Source of the DNA: Poronia punctata
Taxonomy: Eukaryota > Ascomycota > Sordariomycetes > Xylariales > Xylariaceae
Direction: 5' to 3'
Length of the DNA: 64,000 bases
Assembly (NCBI GenBank): GCA_022579005.1
Contig: MU401523.1
Location: forward strand, 62,001-126,000
A program made the position numbers and the translations under genes. Below are positions 50,301-61,103 of the stretch, in pieces. How positions within the stretch are numbered: position 1 is the stretch's first letter; the number at the start of each line of letters is the position of its first letter. The notes beneath the pieces are model-generated. The model was given only the letters and a program-made list of their open reading frames with translations, was not told the origin of the DNA and did not search any database.

Positions 50301-51684
50301 TCGACGTGGACCGTGGCCACTCTTCACATTCGGTTCTCGTCGTCGATGGTTACACGTTTGGTGTCCTGGAAGATGACCGAGCCTTGACCGACATGTTTTT
50401 CGAACTAGCAGTCCGCATAGACTCGGTTATCTTCTGCCGTGCCTCTCCGAGTCAGAAGGCGACTCTGGTCAAGGGGGTCAGGGACAAAGACTCGTCTTGC
50501 GTCACTCTGGCGATTGGCGACGGAGCCAACGACATATCCATGATTCAGGCCTCTCATGTGGGCATCGGCATATCCGGCCGTGAAGGGCTTCAGGCAGCTC
50601 GGGTGGCAGATTACTCTATTGCGCAATTTCGATTTCTCCAACGCCTCTTGCTTGTTCACGGCCACTGGTTGTAGTAAGTAAAATCCCCGAAACCTATCTA
50701 GCTTAGCAGCCTGTGAGGTAGAAGAGAATATACTGACGCATCTCACTTGCATAGCCTGAGGACCAGCAAGTACATCCTCTGTACCTTTTGGAAAGAATGG
50801 GTGTTTTACCTTGTCCAGGGCCAGTACCAACGCCTTAATGGCTACAGCGGGACGTCTCTATATCAGTCATGGAGTCTAACGTTATACAATGCCGTGTTCA
50901 CGTCTCTACCCATCTTCTTCCTCGGGCTTTTGGAGCAGGACTTATCGCCCGAGACTTTACTTGCCGTGCCTGAGCTTTATTCATTGGGGCAGCGCGACGA
51001 GGGTATCAACCTCAAGAAATGCTTTGCATGGGTCCTCCAGGGAAGCGTTGACACGGTGCTTATTTTTATCGTCGTGTGGTTGGAATTCCTTTTCAATCTC
51101 GATGGCGGCCCGGGCAACACCAATTCACACGACAACTCGCTCTTTCCAATGGGTTCTCTGGCCTTGACTATAATTATCGTGCATATCAACGTCAAAATCC
51201 TGTAAGTGCAACTGACTTCTTGTGACACTCGTCTGATTGTACTTGATTCAATAAACTGACGCCCGCCCATAGCATACTGGAAATGCATCATAAAACTTGG
51301 ATACCTCTCGCCGCATGCGCACTATCAATATCGCTCTGGTTCTTTTTCCTCCTCATCATCGGAGCCCTACCAATCAAACACTCGCAAGATTCGCCTTACC
51401 GTATAAAGGACGGATTCGTCGACATGTTTGGGAAAAGTCTGAGTTGGTGGCTAGTCGCCATCATAGGAATACTCATCGTGGTGGGTGTCAACCTTGGTGT
51501 AACTGCGATCCAGAGGGTCTTCTTCCCCACAGACAGGAATCTCTGGCAGGAAATCGAGCAACAAGGCGGAGTCGCGGCCCTACAACAACATCGTTCCGAG
51601 TCGAATGCCGAGGACGGTCGGAAACCTTTGTCGGCCGCTCCTGAAGATCCACCGTTGGACGGACGTGTTGCTGGGCACCGATGA
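47384..51684 (+). CDS. P4-type ATPase, phospholipid flippase (Dnf3-like)
   Basis: Exons 47384-50673, 50755-51201 and 51273-51684 give 1382 aa. Landmarks in order: the N-terminal flippase segment IPKQLFFQFSRLANFYF; the actuator motif LDGETNLK (D311); PLSL in transmembrane helix 4 (474-477); the phosphorylation site DKTGTLTENNM (D526); the nucleotide-binding domain with an acidic and Ser/Arg-rich insert (about 740-830); LTGDKRETA (D933); and the hinge GDGANDISMIQ (D1046). The joins give GHWLYLRTSKYILCTFWKE and NVKILILEMHHKTW, and complete the C-terminal helices. P4-ATPases move phospholipids to the cytosolic leaflet of Golgi, endosomal or plasma membranes, usually with a Cdc50 partner. GWSPTGRYTTIGP and KEGYDDYRRYQLDKE resemble the Dnf3 branch more than Drs2 or Neo1, by recollection only. 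The PISL motif of the family is PLSL here. Confidence 0.94.
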
Positions 51685-52490
51685 CAACAAGTCGACGATG
51701 ACAAGACCACGCGATTTGTAAGCTGCGCAATCTACCCGGACGGGCCACGATAAAGACGGACATGTGATGAAGTTTGTTGTTTTGGGGATCTGGATTGGGG
51801 GTTTGGTGTTATGGCAGTTCCGGATCAGGCATGTGGACCGACCAACTCTTGACCCTTGAATATTGTACATAGTAGTTTTACAAGTAAGCACATATGTACG
51901 AATAGATATATGAGTATATATTAAATGAAGCAGAGATCTCAGCATCAAAGTTTACGTGTATATACATTATGCAATTTTCAGAATACTCAAATATCTGTTC
52001 CCTATCTAAAAGTGTGCTACTCGTAGTCTAGTCAAATATCGGAATCAGAAATGTCGTTTCATCCTTGTAAAGAAAAGAAAGAGAAGGATAGGGCGAAGCT
52101 GAGTGAGTGGCAAGTGTGCTGTGCTGTGTTGGCATTGGGCCACTGCTGCATGTGATACGTCTGTATATCTTGGATCCATCACTACCTTACCTAAGGTTAG
52201 TCCCATCCAAATCTTTTGGTGGAGAGGAGAGGGAATTTTGTATACGTGGCTTGGTTTTGCCCAATTATTGGCCTGGGTATCCCTTTTTCTTGTACTTGTA
52301 CCTTGACAATGTCTACCTACCTAGTCTAGGTCATGGGGTTTTGTTATTCTTTCTCAGGTTACTCGTACTCGTAATTCCCCATTCTTCCTTCTTCCTTCTT
52401 TACTTTTTACTTACACATACTCATTATGTGCAGCAGCAAAATCGTAAGGTTTAGGGGATCAATCATGGACGGACAGACCCGTCCCTACCT

Positions 52491-52518
52491 AAAAAAAAAA
52501 AGGGGGGGGGGGGGGGGG
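52491..52518. repeat. Adjacent poly-A and poly-G tracts
   Basis: Eleven A followed directly by about seventeen G. The G-run length may be uncertain in the assembly. Confidence 0.85.
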
Positions 52519-52735
52519 ACAGCTGGAACCTGGGTACCTTACATTGCCGCAGCTGTGGGTCGTGATGACTATACTTACCTATACCTATTCCAGATAGGTA
52601 CTCTCTTGAAACCCAATTGGACATCTTTGTCAAGTTCAACCCAGGGACACAACATAATAATACACGTGGATGCAAGTGACAACAGACAGACTCGATAGGT
52701 AGGCGTAGCTTGTGATATGTGTGAATCATGATGTG

Positions 52736-52784
52736 TTTGCATTTGCATTTGCATTTGCATGATAGATAGATAGATAGATAGATA
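52736..52784. repeat. Compound microsatellite (TTTGCA)4 then (GATA)n
   Basis: Four TTTGCA units run straight into about six GATA units. Confidence 0.9.
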
Positions 52785-53052
52785 CCTAGTTATTGCCCCT
52801 TTGGGCATCAAGGGCGCATAACTATGTATGTATGTAACTTAAACAAACCATGGTCCCGTCTGTCAGAAGAGTCTCAAGTCACTTAAAAGAAGAAAACAAC
52901 TCTTATTCTGTATTACTTACAGAATTAACCCCTGTCAACCTGTGTCTGTGTGTTTGTGTTATATTCCTTTTATTTTTCTCTCTTGCTTATTATTGGTGGT
53001 TTTTATCATCGTGTTATAGAGGTCGTTATTATTGGGTGGTGGTGTTAAGAGT

Positions 53053-55265
53053 ATGGCGACCAACATCACAGCCGACATAGAGCAACTCCTCGCAGAGCTC
53101 GTCCGGATAACTACCAAAATAGCGACTGTGGTAAACAGTACCAGCAAAAGCGACAGAGACGACGACGCCAACGGCTCGTTGGCATCCACTGCCAACAGTC
53201 TATCCCTCTCGGCAACGATATTCGCCGTTGCCGCCTTTCTCATCGCCACGCTACAGGCAGTGCTGGAATATTCGAACGCGGGCGATTCGAACCGGCACAA
53301 GTGTAACGAGTCGGCCATCGGGCCGTTTGCCAAATATGTGATAAAACAGTGGTCTCTGAGCCATTGGCGGAGGAAGTTCTACTATCCGCGCATCCAACTC
53401 GAGTATGCCTACATCTTGCATCTGTGTCCGGGCGACTACGATACCTATGAGGCGCCGGCGCCCCCCAAGCCGCGGAAACGGATCCATACCATGACGAGCA
53501 GGATAAACACCATGTCGAGCGCCGTCTCGAGCGCCATGTCCAATACCGTGTTTGGCGGCGTGTTGGACAAGATATTGGCGCCTCCTTTCCTCAGACGATT
53601 CCGCCAACCGGCCTTGTTCGAGTCCCGGCCACGAGCCACCTGGGCTCAGCTGTTTTCCGTGAATGATTCCCTGATTCCCGTGCAGGAAATCATTCACTCC
53701 TATCTTGATGCTGATAGTATATCTGGCGCTCTGGATGTTCCGGCGCAGATGGTCGGTATGGCTTCCCTGGGCATGTTGGCTATCGTCATGGGCTTCGATA
53801 GTGTCAAGGTCAACACGGAAGAGAGAACGATTCGAGCGTTTGGTATCGATGGGTCTCTCACGACGGAGGATCTGGCTGGTTTTGGAAAAGTGGTTAGGTT
53901 TCAACATTACCGGACGAATTACCCGCGTCGGTATTCTTTTAATCGAAAGGATTGGATGCGCGCCGGTTTTCACCTAACCAGGGGCATATTTAATATCGAC
54001 GCTTTGCATCTCACACCGAGGTAAGTAAAGCACTTAATAATGAATGATGTTTTCCTGGATATATTTGTCATCTAATGAACGGTTAGCGATGGTCAAGATA
54101 AGCTAAAGGAGTATAATGGCTCTTATTCGACAATGGTGTTTATGCAGGTCCAATCATCTGGAATGATCAAGACTTTGAATTCAGAGGTAAGTGGTTCTTG
54201 TATGATTTGGACGAGCCGCATTCACTAACAAGCCGTCTGCTTTAGATCGAGAATGAGAACCGAAAGATACGATCCAACGCCGAAATATATGACGACATCA
54301 TGGCCATCCCCAAGGAGACAAATCAAGCGGCAGTTGTCAAATTGCAGGAATACATATCCCCCGACGACATGAAGTATCCCGTCATCTTTGTCACCATGGC
54401 ACTAGCGGGGTACCCGTTCAACTTTGCCGGATTCCCTAGTCGTCTATTGCTCATACCCTTCCTGGGTCAATGTGTTCAGTACGCGAGAAATGTGTACGGG
54501 CGATGGGAGAATGCGTCGACGTTTTCGTGGGAACGCATGTACAGCTTCGACCTATTCAAGACGAGGGATACCGGATTCAACGCCGACGGCGTGTACATAG
54601 ACAGACTGTACCGCATGGGTTTATCCCATTGGGCATTCGAATACGCCGAGCCGGTTGACTTTGGAAAGTGGTCTCCCTGGGCGGCGCGCTATCTCGACGA
54701 GATGAAGAAGGAGGGGCGCTGGAAGGTCCTCCTGAGCCCTGTCGCCGACCTCTTGAAGGAATTCGACCCTCGATTCTGGGCCGACATCATACGCGAGAAG
54801 AGATATGAATACGTTGGCGGCTATCCGATCCCGTTCGAAAGCGTGCCGCAGTTCATGTTGAAGGTGCAGATGGCACTCCTCGATATCTCCATCAGGGACC
54901 TCCTTCATACCATTTGGAAAACGCAGAAATTCAAGATGCCGTATATCGGAACAGAAGGCCTATATCTGCCCCGACTTTTCTCGTCGGGCAACTTCATCAA
55001 CCTCGTCATGGAAGCCATGTTGGCCACGGTGAAGAAGAGACCGGAGGGCTCCGAGCTTTTCGAGGGTCTAGAGGAGGAACTGCACTCCAAGCTATTCGAC
55101 GAGACCGTTCCCTGGCCCGAGAGTCGCGAACAAGCGGCGGATCTGGCCGATCTTTTCAGAGTGCGCGTTTTGCTCTATACCGCTTATCTCTTGGTTATTC
55201 AGGACTCTTCGGATATTTTGGAGTTGGAACAGCTCGGGACGGATTTTGTTCTGCCCATGATATAG
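53053..55265 (+). CDS. Modin-like membrane-anchored protein of unknown function
   Basis: Exons 53053-54020, 54087-54186 and 54246-55265 give 695 aa. All four splice sites are canonical (two GTAAGT donors; TAG acceptors). The open frame starts upstream of 53053 only at non-ATG codons; the ATG gives MATNITADIEQLLAELV. One hydrophobic segment lies at about 48-72 (SLSATIFAVAAFLIATLQAV), followed by a Cys-containing segment and SHWRRKFYYPRI. The N-terminal layout recalls fungal modin-type proteins, known from Podospora, but the similarity is recalled and partial. The rest is soluble-looking, with a second short hydrophobic stretch (MVGMASLGMLAIVMGF, about 236-251) and an alpha-helical C-terminal half. 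No enzymatic motif is visible. I do not assign a function; an anchored regulatory or allorecognition-related role is only a guess. Confidence 0.8.
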
Positions 55266-57519
55266 ATACACCCGAGTGTCGCAGTTAGAGTCTTGGAGAG
55301 AGTTGGTTCCAATGTAAATAATGTACATGTACAGTTGGGGAAAATTGGTTAGACTTGGGACAGTGTAGATATAAGGGCCGATACTAAATGATACTAAGGT
55401 TAATGGTGTGGTACTTCAAACTTGGCACGATGAAAACTCCGAGTCACCCACCCTCATGTTGATCCTGATACGGGGAATTTTATACTGTACATACGTGTAT
55501 GTGAGTAGGGTGATAACTCAGCTCACTTACCTACCTACTTTATGAAGCCGGACAAGAGATTTGTTTGTCGGATGCCCTATCATTAACGCGCGTGCGTATG
55601 TTCCCAACCAACACCCACCCCCCACGTTCCCACAGTGTCGGGTCCGAAGGACTATCACGCGCATCTTTATCCGAGCCGGATGATGGATCTCTTGGGTCGG
55701 CTTGTTTCCAAGGCACAAATGCTTATGTTTCTTGATATTCTTCCTAATGGTTAGTTTACCTTAGTGCTTAGGTATTAAGTAAGTAGAAAGGGCTTGGAAA
55801 GACATGTCCCCACGATGTTACGAATCGGTTAGCGCACAGGTTTCTTGAGTTTTGAAAACCGTCCCTGGTCCCCTGAATTATTAGGCTAGCCCGCCTAGTA
55901 GTTTTAGCACTCAAACACACGTATGATATCATGATACGTGCCGCTAAGCGTAGTAGCGCCGCGGGGTGGTGTTTGGGGTTCCTGCACTAACCTAACCAAC
56001 CGAGTGTGCCAAGGTAGGTAGACAGTTCCAAGCTGGTGGGCAATCACGAAAGGTACCTACCTACATAACTTACTCGCACAATGTCTTCAAGTCTCCCTAG
56101 GTACAACTTGGGGCATGTCCGTTTTTCTGGTATTTTACACAAATTACTCGGCTACAACTACCTACACGTGGGTTCAGTACAGAATATCATATATGTATAC
56201 ATAGGCTTTTTGTTTGTCAAAACTTAGTAAGGGCTTAGATGGAAGAATATGTTGCCTTCTTCTACCCCGCGTCTTGCTTCGTTACGAACCAACGCTATCT
56301 CGGCCGTTAGAAAATTAGCCTGGGGAATAAACTTCCTGTTGGCCAGCATGTAGTTAAAAACTCTTGTTATAACATTAACGGGATACCGGTTCAAGCCACC
56401 TTCCCAATAAGACCAGATTCAGCTCGTACAAGAGAAAGCTAACAACTCAAGGAAACTTGGCTTATATGCGAGCTACGAGCCTATTCGTTATTACACCTTA
56501 CGGATATCGCAGAAACCTTCCGGAAATCTGTGTCTAATGAGATAGGGCATAATTCTAATGCAGGTGCGGTGTAGGTACTTCGCCATTTACCTAACCTAAG
56601 CGGCGTACATTGGATTGGCTAAAGTACCTAGTTACAGGAATGAAAAAACGTACACCTAGGGGCGTAATGTCTCGGTTTATCGGGGTGGCTAGATTCTGTC
56701 ATTTATCAAGGTTGCTTTTTTCACAAGCTACCATGTAAGCCTACAGGTGTCATGATAAGAACACATGTTGACCATTATTTTTCTACATCTGCTCTGTACG
56801 CGTATATACCATTAAAATCTGAGGCGGGGGCTAGGTTCAGAAGCTTTTCGGATTGTGGGGGGACCCTGAATGAGGTTGGGGATTTGGTTGACACTACGGG
56901 GGTCGGGGTGACCCACGACTCTCACACGGCACAATCAATCACAGTGCAGATTTTGTATCCCTCCCTCCCTACTTTTGTTGTTTGTCCTTTCTTTGCGACG
57001 ATTTATGCAGGGTATCTTAAACCTAGGTACCTAGTCTAAGTAATTAATAACTAATGAGAGGCAAAGAATGTACATCGGACCATCCGGGAAGAAAGGGTCT
57101 AAGCTATGGGTCCGACTTCCGAGATGTTAGCCGTGTTATGTCCCCTAGACATTAGATCTGGATGGATTGTTTTGGTGACGACATGGCGGACCATACGATG
57201 TATATATTTCCGTCAACCCCAACCTTTTGCATATGGGGCTCTTAACAGTCAGGGTTCAGATGATTATGCTTATTTGAAATTTTTGGGACTTTATAAATAG
57301 CCCTTGAGGACCCATCACTTATCATCGAAACAGCATGCATATATGATACCCAAGGCTATCTTTATGAATCAGACAACATACCTTCCACTTCGCTTAGACT
57401 CTGAATAGTAGAGCCGTCTACGGATACTCACAAGCTAGAGTACCTTTGCGACGCCGACAGTTCGCCGAGAGTCCTACGTCCAAGATCTTTCGGGATACGC
57501 GGACCTATTATTCTTCACG
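55266..57519. other. 2.25 kb intergenic, no gene seen
   Basis: Several TACCTACC strings, one ACCTAGGT at 57021 and a 95-codon ATG frame (56752-57039) with no recognisable feature. The last 150 bases are the likely leader of the permease. Confidence 0.55.
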
Positions 57520-59172
57520 ATGTCTCGGGATCCAGAGAAGAACGATGGCAATTCCAACGACGTCCCTAGTTATACCACCGACGCCGTGTTTGGGGAAATC
57601 ACCAAGGATGGACCCAACTATAGGAATGTGCGTTGTTACTCGTACTTGCCAGACGGGTTCAATCTAGTCTAGTCTCGATTATTGACGATGGTGCTACGCA
57701 GGTCGGGTGGGTCGGGACTTCCGTCCTGATGATGAAGACGCAGATAGGGCTTGGCGTACTTTCCATCCCTTCTGCTATGGATACGCTCGGTTACATCCCG
57801 GGAATCATCAGTATACTCGCCATTGCCATCATCACCACCTGGTCTGACTATATTGTCGGTACCTTTAAAATTCGCCATCCCGAAGTCTATGGTATTGACG
57901 ATGCCGGCGGATTGATGTTTGGTAAAGTTGGAAGATACTGCTTCTCTGCTGCTTTCGTTCTGTGTAAGTTTCCCTCTTCATCTCTTTTTTCTCGGGTTTC
58001 CTCCGGCTGACCAATAATAGTTTGGATATTTGTCGGCGGGTCCGGCATTTTGGGTATATCGATATCACTTAATTCGGTATCTACACATGGCGCATGCACA
58101 GCCGCCTTCGTGGCTGTCGCTGCCATCATGGCCTTTATCGGGTCAAGTATACGGACATTGAGTCGTGTCAGCTGGTTAGCATGGGTTGGGCTTTCTGGTA
58201 TCCTAACTGCTCGTGAGTAAAAATCCTTGTCTGCTTGAGTCGAGCTCGGGGAAACGGGAACTCCTCCTGACTTCGTCTTTCCAAATATCTAGTCTTCATC
58301 GTCACAGTCGCAGTGGGTGTCCAAGATCGCCCGGCAGCTGCCCCACAAGAAGGGCCGTGGACTCCTGATTTCAAACTTTTTGCCCGACCCTCCTTTGCCG
58401 AAGCCGTTGCCGCCGAGGCCACGATAGTATTCGCCTACTGCGGTACTACGGCTTTCTTCGCCATCATATCCGAGATGCGCGAGCCGAAACTCTATACCCG
58501 ATCCCTTATATTCTGCCAGTCTACCGTCACCATCACTTACATCATCGTGGGCACTGTCATCTACTATTATTGCGGTTCGTATGTGGCTTCACCCGCCCTC
58601 GGCTCTGCTGGGGTTATGGTGAAGAAAATCTCATATGGTATCGCTTTGCCCGGGCTTTTGGCGACTACCATGATATCGCTACATGTAAGTTAGCCCTGAA
58701 CTCCTCTTTTTGTCTGTGCTTGTACGACAACCTAAATACTGATTGTTCGGATCAAAAGATTCTCGGCAAATTCATATTTGTCCGTATCCTGAGCGGTACG
58801 CCTCACCTGACCTCCAACAGCTTCGTGCACTGGGCAACGTGGCTCGGTTGCATCGGCGGCGTGACGACTATCTCGTACATTATAGCGAGTGCTATCCCAG
58901 TCTTTGGCGAGCTGGTCGCCCTCATTGGTGCGTTGTTAGGCACGCTCATGTCGTTCCAGCCTATGGGCTGTATGTGGCTATTCGATAACTGGAGGCGGGA
59001 GAGAAATATGCGGTGGTATTTGATGGTTTGCTTCTGTGTATTCGTCATTGTTTCCGGTACTTTCCTTATGGTGTCGGGCACGTACGGGTCGGTTGTGGCG
59101 ATTATAAACTCTTATAAGCAGTCGGGTGGCTCGGCGGCTTGGTCATGTGCCGATAATTCGAACTCGGTGTAA
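57520..59172 (+). CDS. Amino acid permease, AAAP family (N-system / mtr-like)
   Basis: Exons 57520-57627, 57702-57963, 58021-58212, 58293-58684 and 58759-59172 give 455 aa. Splice signals are regular (GTGCGT, GTAAGT, GTGAGT, GTAAGT donors; CAG, TAG, TAG, AAG acceptors), and the joins give YRNVGWVG, AFVLFWIFVGG, LTALFIVTV and ISLHILGKFIFVRI. A cytosolic N-terminus of about 38 residues precedes about eleven helices. The first helix carries the AAAP signature MMKTQIGLGVLSIPSAM. FAYCGTTAFFAIISEMREP and SGTPHLTSNSFVHW are typical of the fungal neutral amino acid transporters related to Neurospora mtr. It probably imports neutral or aromatic amino acids by proton symport at the plasma membrane; specificity is inferred from family. 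It converges with a cyclodeaminase-like gene 207 bp away. Confidence 0.93.
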
Positions 59173-59379
59173 TGAGTTTTGCGAGAGATACCCAAGAACA
59201 TGAATGACGATTCCAAATGCATGGCAATTCTCATATAATAAGCCCCCCGAGTCCTCCTCGGTCAAACATCGTGAGAGATTCCATACGTAAGGTGGGTGGC
59301 AGTGGAACCGAGGAGTGCTTGTATAAGTATCGATGTAGGCTCGTGACATCTCGCCGGAAAAGAATAGACAGAACCGGGT

Positions 59380-60474
59380 TTAAAATTCGGGTACGACAGT
59401 GCCAAGTCCTTGTTTCTTCGCAAATTCCAAAATGACGTTACTGGCCGCAAGATCCATCGTCCCAACCCCAATACTCTTATACACAAGTAACCCTTCTGAC
59501 AAATGCTTCATCTCCTCCCCATCTCGATTCATGTCAACCGTCCCCAGTTCGACTACATGCTCAGCCCCCAACTTACTCTGAATAAACTCTCCCGTATGAG
59601 GCACGACCGTGTCGCGATCATCAACAAGTATATAACGGGCTGCTTTCGAATCCGCAGACTTTTTGTTGTCCACGACATGTTGCAGTAAAGCCGGGTCCAA
59701 CTCAATCATATCAGACTGCCATGAGCCCACGGCAGAGATATACGGTCCACGCTCGTTCCCCTCGTTCCCCTTTCCCCCTAGTACTTCTTCAGCCGAGAAC
59801 AAAGGTTCCCTGGCTCCGGTAGTACAAAAGATCGCATCGGCCGCACGCAAACGTCCGATCAACGAATCTTCTCCCTTTCCTTCTTCCTTACCCCCGAGAA
59901 GAACAGAAATCTCAGCCTTTGATTTCCACCTCTGTTCATTCTCCCCTTTTATTTTCTCCACCAACTGTTTCGCGCGTTCAACCGTGCGATTAACCACGAC
60001 AATCTCCTCAATCTCATCCCCCCGCGATAAGAGCATCAGGCGCAAATGCCAAAGCGCCTGTTTTCCCGCGCCGAATATCACAACTTTCCGTACATCCGTG
60101 CGCCAGGACCAAAAGGGGATCAAAGCGGCCATTGAAGTGCGATAGCCCGTGACTTCTTCGGCGTTTAATATCCCTGTGGGTATGCCCTGCGCATCACATA
60201 CTGCTATCATGCCGTGTAGGTCGCCGCCGTCTTTGGGCTGGACGATGATTTTGGTGCCGATGCTGGTGGGGGAGGTGAATGGGCGGAAGAGACATTTCGA
60301 TCCCTCGGGTCGGTTGACGATGGTTGGTTTGGGTTGGAGGTAACGTTCGTCGTGGAGGGCGAAGGCGGCCAGGCCGGAGTAGATTTTACGGAGGATTATT
60401 TTGGCCTCCTCGCGGGTGAGGTTTATGAGGATTTGGTGGATTTGGGTGTCGGTGAGGATTAGGAGGTTGCCCAT
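59380..60474 (-). CDS. Ornithine cyclodeaminase / mu-crystallin family NAD(P)-dependent enzyme
   Basis: A single minus-strand exon of 365 codons, 364 aa. An in-frame ATG also lies at 60567, but the leader it adds is Ser/His-rich and unlike the family; the ATG at 60474 (GTCAAAATGGGC) starts GNLLILTDTQIHQIL, the normal beginning. The substrate domain has GTKIIVQPKDGG and the conserved GILNAEEVTGYRTSMAAL. The NAD(P) site is VVIFGAGKQALWHLRL. DAIFCTTGAREPLF and ISAVGSWQSDMIELD complete the pattern, and the C-terminus carries YKSIGVGTMDLAAS. Family members convert ornithine to proline, reduce ketimines or make related amino acids; which applies here cannot be read from sequence. It converges with the amino acid permease. 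Confidence 0.92.
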   Translation of the reverse strand: MGNLLILTDTQIHQILINLTREEAKIILRKIYSGLAAFALHDERYLQPKPTIVNRPEGSKCLFRPFTSPTSIGTKIIVQPKDGGDLHGMIAVCDAQGIPTGILNAEEVTGYRTSMAALIPFWSWRTDVRKVVIFGAGKQALWHLRLMLLSRGDEIEEIVVVNRTVERAKQLVEKIKGENEQRWKSKAEISVLLGGKEEGKGEDSLIGRLRAADAIFCTTGAREPLFSAEEVLGGKGNEGNERGPYISAVGSWQSDMIELDPALLQHVVDNKKSADSKAARYILVDDRDTVVPHTGEFIQSKLGAEHVVELGTVDMNRDGEEMKHLSEGLLVYKSIGVGTMDLAASNVILEFAKKQGLGTVVPEF

Positions 60475-61103
60475 TTTGACCCCCCTTTTTGTTTTTGAAA
60501 GTGATTGATAGGTAGGTGAAGATCTGGAAAGGGATGAATGAGCGAGTGGGTGAGTGAGTGAGTGCATGAGTAGAAGGGAGTTTAGAGTGGGACTTCGGAG
60601 CGGTTCGAATACCTAGGCTTTCATCAACGGGGTCGGTCTTGACACTGTGTGTACAAGTACAGCGGTGTATGAGGGGAGTAGCGACATCGCACGGTCCCAC
60701 CCCCGCATTGCACCTACCTCAGTATCTACTGCCCGGGATAAACGGAGCACGTACGGGTTAGTACCTACTTACAGCTGTAGGTTACAAGGATATATCATTT
60801 TATTTCGTATTTTGTAGTTTTGGATTAGATTATTAGGCGTCAAATAAAACATGTAGGTATCTGCCATAGCCACTGACCGTGACAACTGCTATGTGCTCAA
60901 CCCCCCTTTCTCCCCTAACCTTAGCATTAAACATTAACTACTTCCTCACCCTCCCCCCCTCCCCCCCCCCTGAAACCCCTTCTATGGCCAACTCTAATAC
61001 AGTATGGAATAGATCAAACCAAATCAATATTATTACCCTTCAAAAAAAAAAACCCATCTCATCCCCGTCTTGTAAGTGAGGTAAAACCGGCCCAACCAAA
61101 TCA
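60475..61103. other. Intergenic, no gene seen
   Basis: The leader of the cyclodeaminase-like gene and the 3' end of the protease gene. It contains a C-rich run near 60943-60970 and several GAGTGAGTG units upstream of the ATG. Confidence 0.6.

Larger units (their letters stand above)
51685..53052. other. Intergenic with several simple repeats
   Basis: The 3' flank of the flippase and the leader of the next gene. It holds adjacent A-run and G-run, TTTGCA and GATA repeats, and three TACTCGTA octamers (52018, and 52360/52366 overlapping). No gene is supported. Confidence 0.6.
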
